Part shown: positions 34,494-46,900 of the stretch, piece by piece | Numbering within the stretch: position 1 is the stretch's first letter | How the letters are laid out: the number at the start of each line of letters is the position of its first letter | Made by a program: the position numbers and the translations under genes | Origin: Costus lasius | Lineage: Eukaryota > Streptophyta > Magnoliopsida > Zingiberales > Costaceae | Assembly: GCA_027563935.2 (NCBI GenBank) | Contig: JANVAS020000222.1 | Coordinates: 5,642,001-5,706,000 of the forward strand | Direction of reading: 5' to 3' | DNA length: 64,000 nt | The notes under the pieces: generated by a model | The model's input: the letters and a program-made list of their open reading frames with translations, nothing else | Databases searched by the model: none | Told to the model about the DNA's origin: nothing

Positions 34494-36275
34494 ATCTCCC
34501 ACTTGCACTAAGACCTAGAGGTGGAGGAATCTCAATCCCATATCTCTAGCGTGACCATCATGCTTCTGCTACGCCAAAGCTTTGGTTAGTGGGTCTACTA
34601 GATGGTTCTCTATGTCAACTCTGGTAATCTTGACATCACCTTGATCAATGATCTCTCTGATCAGGTGAAATCTCCTGAGTATGTGTTTGGACCTTTCATT
34701 AGATCGTGGTTCCTTGGCTTGTGCAATTGCTCCATTGTTGTCACAGTATAGCTCAATGGGATCCATTGCCCTTGGAAACACCTGAAGTTCAGAAATGAAC
34801 TTCCTGAAACAAACAGCTTCTTCGCTGCCTCAGAAGCGGCCACATACTCAGCCTCGGGTGTAGAATTAGCTATGGTGGATTGCTTGAAGCTCTTTTATCA
34901 TACAGCACCTCCATCCATCTTGAACACATAGTCGTCCTATGATCTGAAGTCATTAGGGTCAGACTGGAATGACGCATCAGTGTAGCCTTGTATACTGAGC
35001 TCTTCCTGTCCCCCGTAGACCAAGAACAGATCCTTAGTTCTTCTTAGATACTTTATGATGTTCTTTACAGCCACCCAGTGCTACAGACCTGGATTGGATT
35101 GGTATCGGCTCGTTATGCTCACAGCATAAGCCACATCTGGTCTAGTACATAACATTGCATACATGATCGATCCCATTGCCGAAGCATAGGGCACTCGACT
35201 CATGTTACCCCTCTCAGCCTGTGTGGTGGGACACTAGCTCTTTGAGAAAGTAAGGCCATGTCTCGCTGGAAGGTACCCCTTCTTGGATTGCTCCAAGTTG
35301 AACCTCTCTAGGACCTTATCAATGTAGGTACTCTAACTAAGGGCCATGAGCCTCTTGGATCTATCCCGGTAGATCCTCACGCCTAGGATATAGGCAGCCT
35401 CCCCTAAGTCCTTCGTTTCGAAATACTTCCCCAACCATGTCTTCACATATTGAAGACTAGGGATGTCATTTCCGATGAACAGTATGTCATCGAGATACTA
35501 GACTAGAAAAGTCACCATGCTCCCACTGAATTTTCTGTATGCATAGGCGTCATCTTCTCTTTTGATAAAGCCATAATCTCTCGCAGCTTCATCAAACCGA
35601 AGATTCCAACTTCGAGATGCATGCTTTAATCCATAAATGGATTTCTTTAGCCTACAGACCTTATTAGCATTTACAAGATGGATGAAGCCATTAGGTTGTG
35701 TCATATACACATCCTCTGTGATCTTTCCATTAAGGAACGCTGTCTTAACCTCCATCTGCCATATCTCGTAGTCATAATATGCAGCTATAGCAAGCATTAT
35801 CTGAATGGATTTGATCATGGCAACTGGCGAGAAGGTTTCATCATAGTCCACCCCATGGACTTGTTTGAATCCTTTAGCCACTAGTCTACCCTTATAGGTA
35901 ACTATGTTGCCATCCATGTCAGTCTTCCTCTTGAAGACCCCTTTACACCCTATGGGCTTTACCCCCTTAGGTAGCTCAACCAAATCCCAGACTTGGTTAG
36001 CTGACATGGAATGCATCTCAAATCGCATGGCCTGAAGCCATCTCTCAGAGTCCGGTCCAGTAATCGCCTCATGATATGTCATGGGGTCATCCTCAATGAT
36101 AACCAAATCCCATACCTGGTTAGCTGACATGGAAGTGGCTCAGGAATTGGCTGCTCAAGGACATAGAGCTTCCTCTCGAGCTTGAGCACATTTCTCAAGT
36201 TCATATACCAATCCAATAAGTTGGATCCAACCAACGTATCCCTTTCCAGGGTAGATCGCAGTGACTATCTACCAT
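34494..36275 (-). pseudogene. Family-B copia gag-pol, internally deleted
   Basis: Remnant related to family A. Reading on the minus strand: a short Gag start (about 36275-36137, with the family motif KLYVLEQPIP) is joined directly to the region before RT, so most of Gag, the protease and integrase are missing. RT (QMEVKTAFLNG, YLDD) and RNase H (CDNNGAIAQAKEP, SKHILRRFHLIREI) are recognisable but broken by stops, for example TAG at 35498 just before YLDD and another at 34569. At the deletion joint a ten-residue stretch (MSANQVWDLV) occurs twice. Confidence 0.85.
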
Positions 36276-37185
36276 TGTTCACAACTATTATTCTACAACA
36301 ACCAAGAAACAACATATTTGTACTACTTTCAGATCATTTAATATGGACTGGTATTAAATGACCATGGCTCCCACTATTTTAATCGAATTGACAACCCACA
36401 AAGTCAATTGGGAAATTTAAGATTTCCTAGTGAGATGGGATCCCTCTTCCACATGGGGCTTCGCGTCCCATGAGGGTGGGATGAGATGCACAAAGTAACC
36501 CATGCTTCTTAAGGTGGGCACGCCGGCCAATTGCTCTAATCAATTCCCCTTATTGAGACAGTCTAGGCATTTCATGTCCAACGAGGGCTAGATACAGCAT
36601 GAAACCCTAACCTCTCAATGATGCCTCTAGAGTTTCATCATGTGCCCTGCACATATGAAAATCCAGTCAAGGCCATTCATAACCGTTGTGCCTAGGGCCA
36701 ACGAGTTTCCTTGCGATGGCACGCCTAGGTTAAAACTGGACTGGAGAAACCATTGTCACCACACACCTTCTAAAGATAAGTGGGTGTGTCCCATGATGGT
36801 GGGAAATAGTTCACAACACCACTAATCGATAGTTTGATGAGGGTTATGCGTTAGAAGACTACTAGACTTGATATTTTGTGTGAGGGTTTTTGAGGTCTCA
36901 TCAACTCAGTTTTATCTTATGTCTAACATTACATGCATGCAATCCTATAGTGATAACATAACGATAAAACATCACAGGCATACTTTAACTTTTGTAAAGA
37001 AAGCAATAAAAGGATGATATGATCATAGCCCATTCAAGACATTGAACCAATCCATGCCAAAAAGGGGTTCAACTCTTGACCTAGGATTCAAGCCCCTAAA
37101 ACTAGACCTAGCCTAGCTGACCTCTAGCTGGGTCTTTAAAGTTGGCTCCACGGTCCTCCTTTCCATGGTTTAGCTCACAAACCTG
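36276..37185 (-). other. Family-B copia leader, decayed
   Basis: Matches the family-A leader in pattern: gagatgggatcc near 36432, gcttcgcgtccc near 36467, and a tttatcttatgt/atgcaatcctatagtgat block near 36910-36955. The primer site and 5' LTR are not seen; the sequence passes into the Athila-like relic near 37185. The exact border is uncertain. Confidence 0.55.
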
Positions 37186-38169
37186 ATGTGATCAGCAAGT
37201 GTATGGATACGTCAAAGTAATAAAAATATCAATCCTCAGGGACCATTGGCTAAGTACTGATTCTTACTAAAAATCGTTAGCTAGACTAATCTGAGATAAA
37301 ATGAAGTTTATCACTACTAAACGAAAGCGACAAAAGGCAATCTGGGGTTTGTAATCAATTTATGGAAAGCTCAGGATTTCAGGTTCACCACTCTATGCTT
37401 CAAGACTTATTAAGATTAAAGAAATCTTAGGAAGGATTTACTATGTTGAAGGGGATTTATCCGCATGTACAAATTGCCCCTTCTCAGTAGTACAATCCGG
37501 TGTTTATCTGACATAATCCCCTACTCTCATGGTTATTAACTCAAGATAAACCCAATGAGTCTTTGATAAATCTTAGATCCCTCAAGTCAATTCGAACTAC
37601 TCTCGTGTTCAAATCGACTTGTCCAAATATTGTAGATCCGATGTATCAATTCACTTCTCAGTACTTCTTGAGACGTCTAAAACATGAGAATCATGGCTAG
37701 TAATTATCATGTGATTAATGCAACAATAATTGAATCTAACAAGAATAAATAACTTCATAAGATGTATAAAACAATCAAGTCATGAGAACAAAGAGGGCTA
37801 CGCCCTTAATCCTGAATAGGAGTTTAGGCTGACATGCTACACATGTTCACGTTTAAGAATTCCATGTTAAAGATTACAATCGGCTAAAAAATATGAAAAG
37901 GACCAAGGAAGACAAGGATTAATGTTTCCTGATGAAGATCATCGCCAATAATCCTTGGAATCGAAGCCTTTTCTTTGGTCGACGCCCGGTGCCCTAGATC
38001 TCGCCTCCTCCTTGGTTCTTGCCTTAAAAATTCACCAAAAAGTCCCAAAATTTGGCCCAAATCTTCTTTAAATAGTTTCCCAACACTTCCTCAGGGTTTC
38101 CCCAAAACTTGGCTCGAAACCGGATCGAATCAGATGAAAACTCGAGTCAAATTCGAAATCGGCGGAAGA

Positions 38170-38470
38170 AATTACAGCCGTAATTATTTTCACGGGCGGC
38201 CGTGAAACATTCTGCTTCATTTCAATATTCGCCCCTAATAAAATTACAGCCGTGAAAACTTTCATGCCCAGCCGTAAAACATTCTGTTCCATCTCGTATT
38301 TTTGCTTCAACGCTTTTACGGCCATAAAATATATTACGGGTGTGGCCGTGAAATCTTCTGTTCAATTTTGATACGGCCGTGATGCAAATTACGAACGAGC
38401 TGTGAAATATTCTGTTTGTCCCAAAAATACGACCATAAAATAAATTATTGGTGAGCCGTAATTTTCAGAA
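38170..38470. repeat. Degenerate acggccgt-rich repeats
   Basis: About six loosely spaced self-complementary words such as cacgggcggccgtg, acagccgtgaaaa, acggccgtgat and gtggccgtgaaat, most followed by a variant of attctgttc. The period is irregular (about 45-70 bp). Confidence 0.6.
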
Positions 38471-39041
38471 CAGATGCTGATTGACTTGAAACTTGCTGGT
38501 CGACTTCGTCTTGACTTGTAGATTTCGCCTATGTGCTTGAAAACCTAAAAATCTATCAATTTGCAATCGTTTTCACCTGAAATGCGATGAAAATAAAGAG
38601 AGGTGAAGATTCCGAACAAATGTAGAAATTTAAGTCAAAATATATGAAAATTCTAGCAAAAAGAGAGGAAATCCATTGCAAAAATATGCTCGGAATACCA
38701 TACGAATGCGTGTCATCAAAATACCTACGACTTAATTCTTTGCTTGTCCTCAAGCAAATAAAATAGATCAAAGAATAATTCAATGTATGATAAGATAACC
38801 TTCATATGCAAGAGTAGATTTATAAAATACAATCATTCATGAAATTTTTTCAATTTCTAATGCACAGTGATTTTTATACAAATACATTGTTTTTCAAAAT
38901 TTAGTCAAGAGGATTCACGATTTCAATCAAATAACTCTTCGCAACCTGCACAAAAGATGAAGTTTTGTGTCTCAAGGACTCACCCAACTTTTTGTTTTAA
39001 CTCGTCATGCCTTTGTTTACAGGAGAGGGATTTCCAAAACC

Positions 39042-39283
39042 TTTTTTTTTTTTGGTATATACCCACATAGGTATACATTTTTTATTCATTTGGACTTCAA
39101 CCTTTTTCTTCGGTACCACTGCGAATTTTTCGCAGTGCCAAGTAAGGGAGTTATTTTCTCTCTCTCTCTCTCTTTTTTATTTTTTATATATGTACCCACA
39201 TAGGTACACACTTTTTATTTATTTGGACTTCAACCTTTTTCTTCGGTACCACTGCCAATTTTGCGCAGTGCCAAGTAAGGGAG
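39042..39283. repeat. Duplicated 90-bp unit with stem-loops, poly-T and CT tract
   Basis: Units 39061-39150 and 39194-39283 (offset 133 bp) share acccacataggta, catttggacttcaaccttt and gccaagtaagggag. Unit 1 holds a perfect stem CACTGCGAA/TTCGCAGTG (39117-39137); unit 2 keeps CACTGC/GCAGTG. A poly-T run (39042-39053) precedes them and a CT microsatellite (39158-39172) lies between. Confidence 0.85.
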
Positions 39284-39981
39284 TCATGAATCTGGGTTTT
39301 GTTTTTCCCTTTTTTCAACAAATAGCATAATCCGTTTAAACAATTATTAGGCTTATCAATCAACTTTAACCCCACTAATGCACTAGTATACTCGTTTTAT
39401 TTGAGAGAGATCACATCACCCCTTAAATTTCACTCATCAAATAATGTATTTAACAAAACCTCATGCACTATATCATGAAAAATTAAAAATGACATGATAT
39501 GTATTGAAGAAATAAACTTTACACAAGAAGATAGCTTATTCATGCTTACACATAAATATACAAAGTTTCCAAAAACACAAGACAAAAATCATGCATCACC
39601 ACAAAGAAGTATTTCACAACATTTTCAAGCATCATTGTATCTAAGATAGTTTAATCAAGAAAAGCCACAATTTTGATTAACAATTAACACATATCCAGAT
39701 TACTTAGGTTTATACAATCCATTATCTCATCCTAATGCACCAACACGTGGTGCTGAATGACATCGAGATAGTGTTTATGAAAATAGTTCAAATATTCATC
39801 AACCTAGTATTAAACTATCAAAGTACAGCCAAATCGAATTTCATTCAAGCACACAAAATATCGATGACCATTAGCTGCAAAAGGCATAGCGAGATCACCT
39901 TTTCCTACAGAATGGTCATGCATTATCAAACATATATAGGTGCATAAATCATAAGATAGGATTAGTTATACTCACAAGATA

Positions 39982-41292
39982 CTACTCGTCATCTGCATTT
40001 GAGTCTGTTTCCTCGTCACCTTGTTCTCCCATGTGCTCATCCGAATCACTACCAGTGCCAAAGTGATCCTTCATAAAAGATTTCATACTTCGAATATCGT
40101 CTTGATTTTCTCTAACGACATTGAATAATTCTTTCATAAGACGCCCTTATGAAAACACCTCCGCCGATAGTGCTTGGAATCCTGGATCTTGAGCGGTAGT
40201 CCAATTTCTTTGAGGGGTTGCACCATGGGAAGAAGCACCAGACCGCGGTGGCGGTGAGTCATCATCCATCCAGCTAAATCTAACCCCCGTAAATGACAGT
40301 GGTGGTGGAGCCGAATCAAGCGGAGTTGGGTTTTCTCTGGTGGCTGCATATGGGGAAATCCTCCAATTCAGTTGGTTGCAAACTGTGATCCTTTCTTTGT
40401 TTGGCAAAGGTAAGGCTGGGGTATTTGGTCCAAGTATCAAAGAAAAACCATAACTTTCATGCAATATCATTTTCATAGATACACAGGATTCCAAATCGAG
40501 TTTGGGGTTTCCTTTTGCAGTTTCAACCCCATATGGGTCTACACTTAAGGCAATAGCTATGGGAGCAATATATCCGCCAATGACAATAGCAACTTTTTGT
40601 GCTCGAGCTACTTTGTCAAAGTGTTTCACTAGGTAATATGCAACATCAACTTGATGACCATGTAACATGCACTAGAAAAAATATAGCTCGGTTTGACGAA
40701 TCATACTATCACTTTCTCCTCTTCCAAAGACTGCATGCGCTAGAATCCTATGTACATATCGCAGACATGGGTTTGAAAGACTGGAGGCTCATGCTGTCTT
40801 AACAGAAAATCCAGAATTAAATGCAACTTGATACCAAAATGCTCTTTCTACATATTCCGTTGTTGGACATACTATTCCACCGCTGGGTAATGACAATATG
40901 TTCCTCACATCTCTAAGTGAGAGACTCCTCTCAATGTTTGCCAACCGGAAGATCAAACGGCCCTTTGGCTCATACTCGTATTCATCATGGAGTTCAACTT
41001 CCAAGCTACTAAGAAATTCCAAAACTAGGGTAATAAACGTATGTGGAGTTAATTGGAAGAATCTCAATGCATTAATTTGCCCAAGCATCCACTCAACATC
41101 TTCATCTAAACCAAGAATTTCCATAGTCCTCTTTTCCATATATCTTGTGTTAATCATACGCCTAGAGCTCAGTGCGTTGTATCTAGTTTCTTATTTACTA
41201 TCCCTGAAGATGATGCCATAGGGATTAGTGGTAGGTGTTGAAGGAGCAGACTTCTTCCCCTTATTCACAGTCTTCTTGGTTCTAGGAGCCAT
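39982..41292 (-). pseudogene. Athila-type ORF1-like protein, four in-frame stops
   Basis: One minus-strand frame of 437 codons from ATG at 41292 to TAG at 39982-39984, interrupted by TAA 41191-41193, TGA 40789-40791, TAG 40672-40674 and TAA 40147-40149, with no frameshift. The basic N terminus (MAPRTKKTVNKGKK) precedes a region with LVLEFLSSLEVEL and RLANIERSLSLRDV, then RYVHRILAHAVFGRGE, then IVIGGYIAPIAIAL, with a Gly/Asp/Glu-rich tail. These resemble the Athila ORF1 / 'putative plant transposon protein' family as I recall it. Function in the family is unclear (Gag-adjacent or structural). All stops are single-base transitions from sense codons. Confidence 0.65.
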
Positions 41293-41410
41293 TGCTTGAT
41301 GATTTCAACGAAATGAGAAGCAACCAATAGATGTATGCAGATGTTGGAACCAAATAAAAACAAAACTCAAGCGGAACGTAAACAAAGTTTCTCGTTCAAT
41401 GCTCCCAGCT

Positions 41411-41415
41411 GAATC
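41411..41415. repeat. Target-site duplication of copia Y (GAATC, left copy)
   Basis: GAATC precedes TGTTGGGG at 41416 and follows ACTTTCA at 51783 (51784-51788). The two outer LTRs therefore belong to one insertion. Confidence 0.92.
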
Positions 41416-43090
41416 TGTTGGGGTATGCCCTTAAGGCTAATGTTTGAGGCCTTGGGATTGTAACAGTATCATGTATAAACTCTTATGTTTATAAAGGCAA
41501 TGGTTGTTATTCAGTTTGTTATATTATCTGCTGCAATACATATACTTCTGAAAAATGTCTCAATGCTGTTCAGCTAGGCTGACATGCAGTAAAGTCCTTA
41601 GTCGATATATCTTGGCGAACATGAGACAGCCTTGATATGATTGAGACTAATATGTGTTCTAATCTTATAGGATGCTTCAAGCATGGAATAAGATGTAGAC
41701 TCATGGGTACATTGGATGTACTGGACAGACCCTACTAGGATATTCAATTGCTTATCACAATGTGAATAATCCTTGATTGCAACAAGTGGCACATTTCCTC
41801 TGACTTGAGATCACTTGTGTTTCTAAATGATGATTGTCATTGTTTTGAGGTAGTTCAATATCATTTGAAACATAATGGTTATAGACTATCTTGGATGGTG
41901 AGCTTGAGTCAGGTTAGGGCACTAGTGATAGATAAAGGATTGCCGTCTCCTTAATTGGAGTGTGATGTTCTAAAGGGGCCCCCCTCTGTATGAGATGATT
42001 GAGAAAGTGTATGGCCATACCCAGGTGACAGTGTTCATCTAATCTAATCATGCTCATCATATTGGAGCTACAAGCTTGACACGCTTGTCCAATAAGAACA
42101 TCCAGTGGCAAAGGAAATTTGCATGCCTTGTGAATTGGATTCACACTTGTGCTGTGGTTTGGGTGTAGTCTTGGAAGACTCTTTCCTTTATATCGAGAGA
42201 CAGTGATGTGTTGCTAGATACCCCTCACTGATCGTGATAACGTAAGTTATCGTTACCGACATTTAAAGGAAACCCTTAGGGTCGCACAATTTGATGATAT
42301 GGCTTACTTAAGTCAGATCGTGTGGACTGAATTGTTTGGGTTCAGTTTAAAGGGATTTAGTCTCTGATTGTAAGTGAGATCTAGTCTGATCATGTTTGAT
42401 TGATTAGGGCTTGAGATCGGTAAGCTTCGATTGAGAGAATAGATGCTAGATCAGTGAGATCAGGAGCATCAAGAGATCAATGGTCAGATCTTAAGCCTTA
42501 GGGGTTTATTATAATCTGGACTAATTGCTTGGTTTATTTGGTTATTGAACCAAATCGAATTTGAACCAGCTCATTGGATGAGCGTATGGTTCAAGTTGGC
42601 ATTTGCGATTGGGGTCACTTGAACGTTGAGATGGTTTTGCTATTTTTAGATAGCATGTCACAACGTGACCACATCTCTCTCACGTCGCCCCTCTCTCGCC
42701 CTCTTGTCGCCGTTTTGCCTTTGGCTCTTCACACATTCGTGTGAGAAAAGGTGGTAGACGAAAGAAGAAAAAAATCGCCAAGCAAGGAAAGCTCTCTCTT
42801 CCCTTCAAACGATCAAAGACACCTTGGACGATCCTTGCTAGCACAAGGAACGACAAGAAGGAGCAAGCCGTTGATCATCTTGTGTGTGACGATTTGGAGG
42901 AGACCTCTTTTGTTCTCTTGCTTCCAAGGCGCCATCTAGAAATGGCCATGGTATGAATCGCATTCTTTCTTGCATTCAAAAGTTTTAATGTTGATCATAA
43001 TACATGCATCGATCCCATGAAACCCTAGTATCCGCTGCCCATGTTTTGTATGCGCCACTTTAGGGTTTCGGCCCCCCTTATTGAAAGGGG
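41416..43090 (+). repeat. 5' LTR of copia Y, missing last 7 bp
   Basis: 1,675 bp, collinear with 50102-51783 (1,682 bp) except that the terminal ACTTTCA is gone. About a dozen base differences by eye, so Y is older than copia-1 and copia-2. Confidence 0.9.
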
Positions 43091-43145
43091 CTATGGGCTA
43101 TCGGCTATGGGCTATGGGCTATCCGCTGCCCATGAAACCTCAGTT
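43091..43145. other. 55-bp patchwork filler at a deletion joint
   Basis: Joins the clipped Y LTR to the X leader and replaces the primer site. It is built of short copies of its neighbours: tatccgctgcccatg (43120-43134) matches 43029-43043, cccatgaaacc matches text at 43014-43024, and repeated ctatgggct words match 43163-43171. Confidence 0.8.
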
Positions 43146-43904
43146 CTTAAGGTCTTACTAGGGCTATGGGCTTTTACCACATAAGATCCATGCTTTCTTT
43201 TATTGTTTAATAAGTAGAACAGCATGATTTATTTATCTTCTGCTATCACCATAGAAATTGCATGATAGTGAAGAAGATAAAAGACCGTTAAAATCCAACG
43301 CTAAAATATCAAGCTCGTAAGCCTTCTGACGCGAAACCTCACTGTTCTGATTATCGTTGGAGCCGTGTTGTACCCACTCAGTGGGCACGTCCATCTATCT
43401 TCAGACGGTGCGGGATTACACCTACGTGTTACAGAGAAGAGATTTATCGCTTCTCATTGCTCAGCATAGCACGTGGTGGTCCAGGGAGTAGGTCGGGTCA
43501 GCTTGACCATGTAGGCTACATATGTGGCGCATATGGTAGCACATGGAGGCAGCCATCTGTGGGGTCAGAGACTGTGTTGTACCAACTCAGTTGGCACAGT
43601 CTGCTGGATTGCCCAGATGAAGGGGAATCGCACGGGTTGGCGATTGGCTGGGACAGCCTACCAGAGATTAGTGCTTGTACTCTCTATGCATCTTATCTCG
43701 CCTGAGCGGGACGCGGAGACCAAGTATGAAATCTGGATCCCATCTCACTAAAAGAGTTCTACTCTTTCGGGCTGTTTTGCTGGATTTTTCAGCCAGATAA
43801 AATAGTGAGAAAAAGAATCATTCTTCAGTCCTGAATTGATTCTTTACATTGATACTGACCTTGCTGTTCTTGCATTGTTGTAGATACCTGCAGCAACGAA
43901 CACC
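43146..43904 (+). other. Leader of copia X, 5'-truncated
   Basis: Corresponds to the downstream part of the copia-1 leader (from about 12152). Stem-loop 1 at 43364-43389 and stem-loop 2 at 43572-43599 are intact. No primer site. Confidence 0.85.
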
Positions 43905-46900
43905 ATGAGCTTCAATGTGCGATCCCTACTGGAAAGGGAGAAGTTTGCTGGGCCAAACTTCTCAGACTGGTTCGGACACCTTAAGATTGTTCTTAAGGCA
44001 GAGAGGAAACTGTATGTCCTCGAGACGGCGATACCGCCTCAGCCCGCTCCGAACGCCGCAAGGGCGGTTCGGGAAGCCTATGAAAAGCACGTCAGTGATA
44101 GCATAGATGTCGCTTGCCTGATGCTAGCGTCTATGACGCCACCGCTGCAGCGTCAGCATGAGGATATGTCTGCAATAGACATGATAGCAAACCTCAAGAT
44201 GCTGTATGCTGCACAGGCGAGGACAGAACGCTATAATCTAACAAAGCTTTTCTTTCAGAGCAAACTGCCTGAAGGGAGCCCAGTGGGAGCTCACGTGCTC
44301 AAGATGATTGGGCACAAGGAGGCTCTAGAAAAACTGGGGCATACCATCAATCAGGAGCTTGCTGTAGACATTATTCTGTAGTCTCTCCCGCCCTCTTTCG
44401 ATGCGTTCATTATTAATTTTAATATGAACAAAATCGACTGTACTCCGGCAGAGCTGCTGAATATGCTCTTGACTACTGAGGAAACTCTGAAGGGTAAGCC
44501 TTCAACCTCTGTCTTGATGGTTCCTTCGAGGAACAAGAAGAAGGGGAAGAAGGGCAAGGCCCCTGTCAAGAATTACAGCAAGGCTCTGAAGCAAAAGGTG
44601 AAGCGGTCAAAGGAATACAGATGTTTCCATTGTGGCCAGTTGGGTCACTGGAAAAAGGACTGTAAAGCGCTCCAAGGTGATAAGAGGGGAAGCTTCGCTT
44701 CTGGCTCAGGTATATACGTGACGGAAGTCATGGTTACATCTTCTTCTATATCATGGGTGTTGGACACTGCATGTGGAGTTCACATTTGTTCAAATGTACA
44801 GGAACTCAAGAGAAGAAGGCAGGTGGGACAGCATGAGGTGGACCTACGAGTTGGAAACGGGGCACGGGTTGCTGCTGTTGCTGTAGGAGACTATTTCATC
44901 TCTTTGCCATCTGGACTTGTATTGGAACTAGACAATTGTTACTTTGTTCCCAGTATTACTAAAAATATTATCTCTATTCCTGCTCTTGTCAGGAAGGGAT
45001 TTTCCTTTGAATGCAATATTTCAAAGTGTGTTTTATCTTTAGATAATATTGTTTATGCAACTGGTTCAATTAACAATGGGTTATTCATGTTGGACATGGA
45101 ATGTTCTATACAAAATATTGATATTAAGAAAGCCAAGTATGCTGATGACAGCACCTTGCTATGGCATAGTCGTTTAGGCCATATTAACAAGAAACGCATT
45201 AAGCGGTTGCATGATCATGGACTGCTGGGATCATTCTCCTGTGAGGAGATTAATACATGCAAAGCTTGTTTAATGGGTAAAATGACGAAGTCACCTTTTT
45301 CTAACAAAGGTCAAAGGGCTTCAGGTTTACTTGACCTTATACACAGTGATGTGTGTGGGCCATTTAGTAAACATGCCAGAGGTGGCTATCAGTACTTCAT
45401 TACCTTTACTGATGATTTCAGTAGATATGGGTATGTCTATTTAATGAGACATAAAAGTGAATCCTTTGACAAGTTCAAAGAGTTCAAGAATGAAGTACAG
45501 AATCAGCTAGGCCGTAATATCAAGGCACTTCGTTCTGATCGAGGTGGAGAATACCTAAGTCGAGAATTTACTGACTATCTGAAGGAGTGTGGGATTATCT
45601 CACAGCTCACTCCACCAGGAACACCCCAATGGAATGGTGTGTCCAAGAGGAGAAATAGAACGTTACTTGATATGGTTCGTTCTATGATGAGTCAGGCTAC
45701 TCTACCTTACTCCTTTTGGGGTTTTGCACTGGAGACAGCTGCAAAGGTACTAAACCGAGTGCCATCCAAGGCAGTTTCTAAGACGCCATATGAGTTATGG
45801 TATGGGAAACAGCCGTGCTTGACATTTATCAGGATCTGGGGCTGCGAGGCTTATGTCAAAAAGCTCGCCTCTGGGAAACTAGAGAGCAGATCTGACAAAT
45901 GTATCTTTGTCGGTTACCCTAAGGAAACTAAGGGTTATTATTTCTTCGATCCCAATGAGAACAAGGTATTTGTTGCTCGGATGGCCATATTTCTTGAGAA
46001 GGAGTTTCTTCTGCAAGAGGCCAGTGGGAGAGAAATAAAGCTGGATAAGAATCCAGAGGAAGGACAAAGTAGTCAAGCACAGTTGGATGAGCCTGAGCCG
46101 GTGGATCAGGTTATTGAACAACCTGAGGCTCAGATATCATGGGAACCACGAAGATCGGGAAGGATTCGTCGACAGCCTGAGCGCTATGACGGAGTCTACA
46201 TCATTGATAATGATGAACCCCTCACTTATGCGGATGCGGTCAGTGGACCGGAGTCAGCGAGATGGCTTGACGCTATGCGCGCCGAGATGGACTCCATGTC
46301 AGATAACCAAGTCTGGGATTTGGTTGATCCGCCTTCGGGAGTTATCCCTATAGGCTGTAAATGGATCTTCAAGAAGAAGATTGACATGGATGGTAACGTG
46401 GTTACCTATAAAGGCAGGCTAGTTGCGAAAGGTTTCAAACAAATCTACGGGATAGATTATGATGAAACTTTCTCACCTGTAGCCATGTTTAAGTCTATTC
46501 GGATTCTTTTCGCGATAGCTGCATATTATGATTATGAGATTTGGCAAATGGATGTGAAGACGGCTTTCCTTAATGGAAATCTGCATGAGGATGTGTATAT
46601 GACACAACCAGAAGGTTTCACTAATCCATCAGATCGTCATAAGATATGCAAATTAAAGAAGTCCATTTATGGACACTAAACAAGCATCGAGAAGCTGGAA
46701 TATTCGTTTTGATGAATCAGTCACTGAATTTGGTTTCATCAAGAACGAGGATGACCCGTGTGTATATAAGAGGTTTAGTGGGAGCGTGATTACTTTCTTA
46801 GTCCTCTACGTCGATGATATCTTGATCATTGGAAACGACATTCCTGAAATGCATGCCGTAAAGGCTTGGTTAAGGAAATGTTTCCAGATGAAAGATCTAG

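Larger units (their letters stand above)
37186..41410 (-). mobile_element. Athila-like Ty3/gypsy relic, partial
   Basis: Non-copia block whose order on the minus strand is: ORF1-like pseudogene (41292-39982), a long noncoding tract, the motif gaggacaagcaaagaattaagt at about 38733-38754, repeated acggccgt-type words (38170-38470), and a block ending at the complement of gatcagcaagtgtatgg. From memory of plant Athila elements, this set and order are typical of their coding region plus 3' untranslated part; that is recall, not a search. No LTR is identified. The copia Y/X composite is inserted at its right, with a 34-bp tail at 51784-51817. Confidence 0.6.

Noticed and set aside
37186..41410. 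A host gene between retrotransposons
   Set aside because: The only long frame (41292-39982) resembles an Athila ORF1 and has four stops, and the surroundings carry transposon 3'-region motifs.
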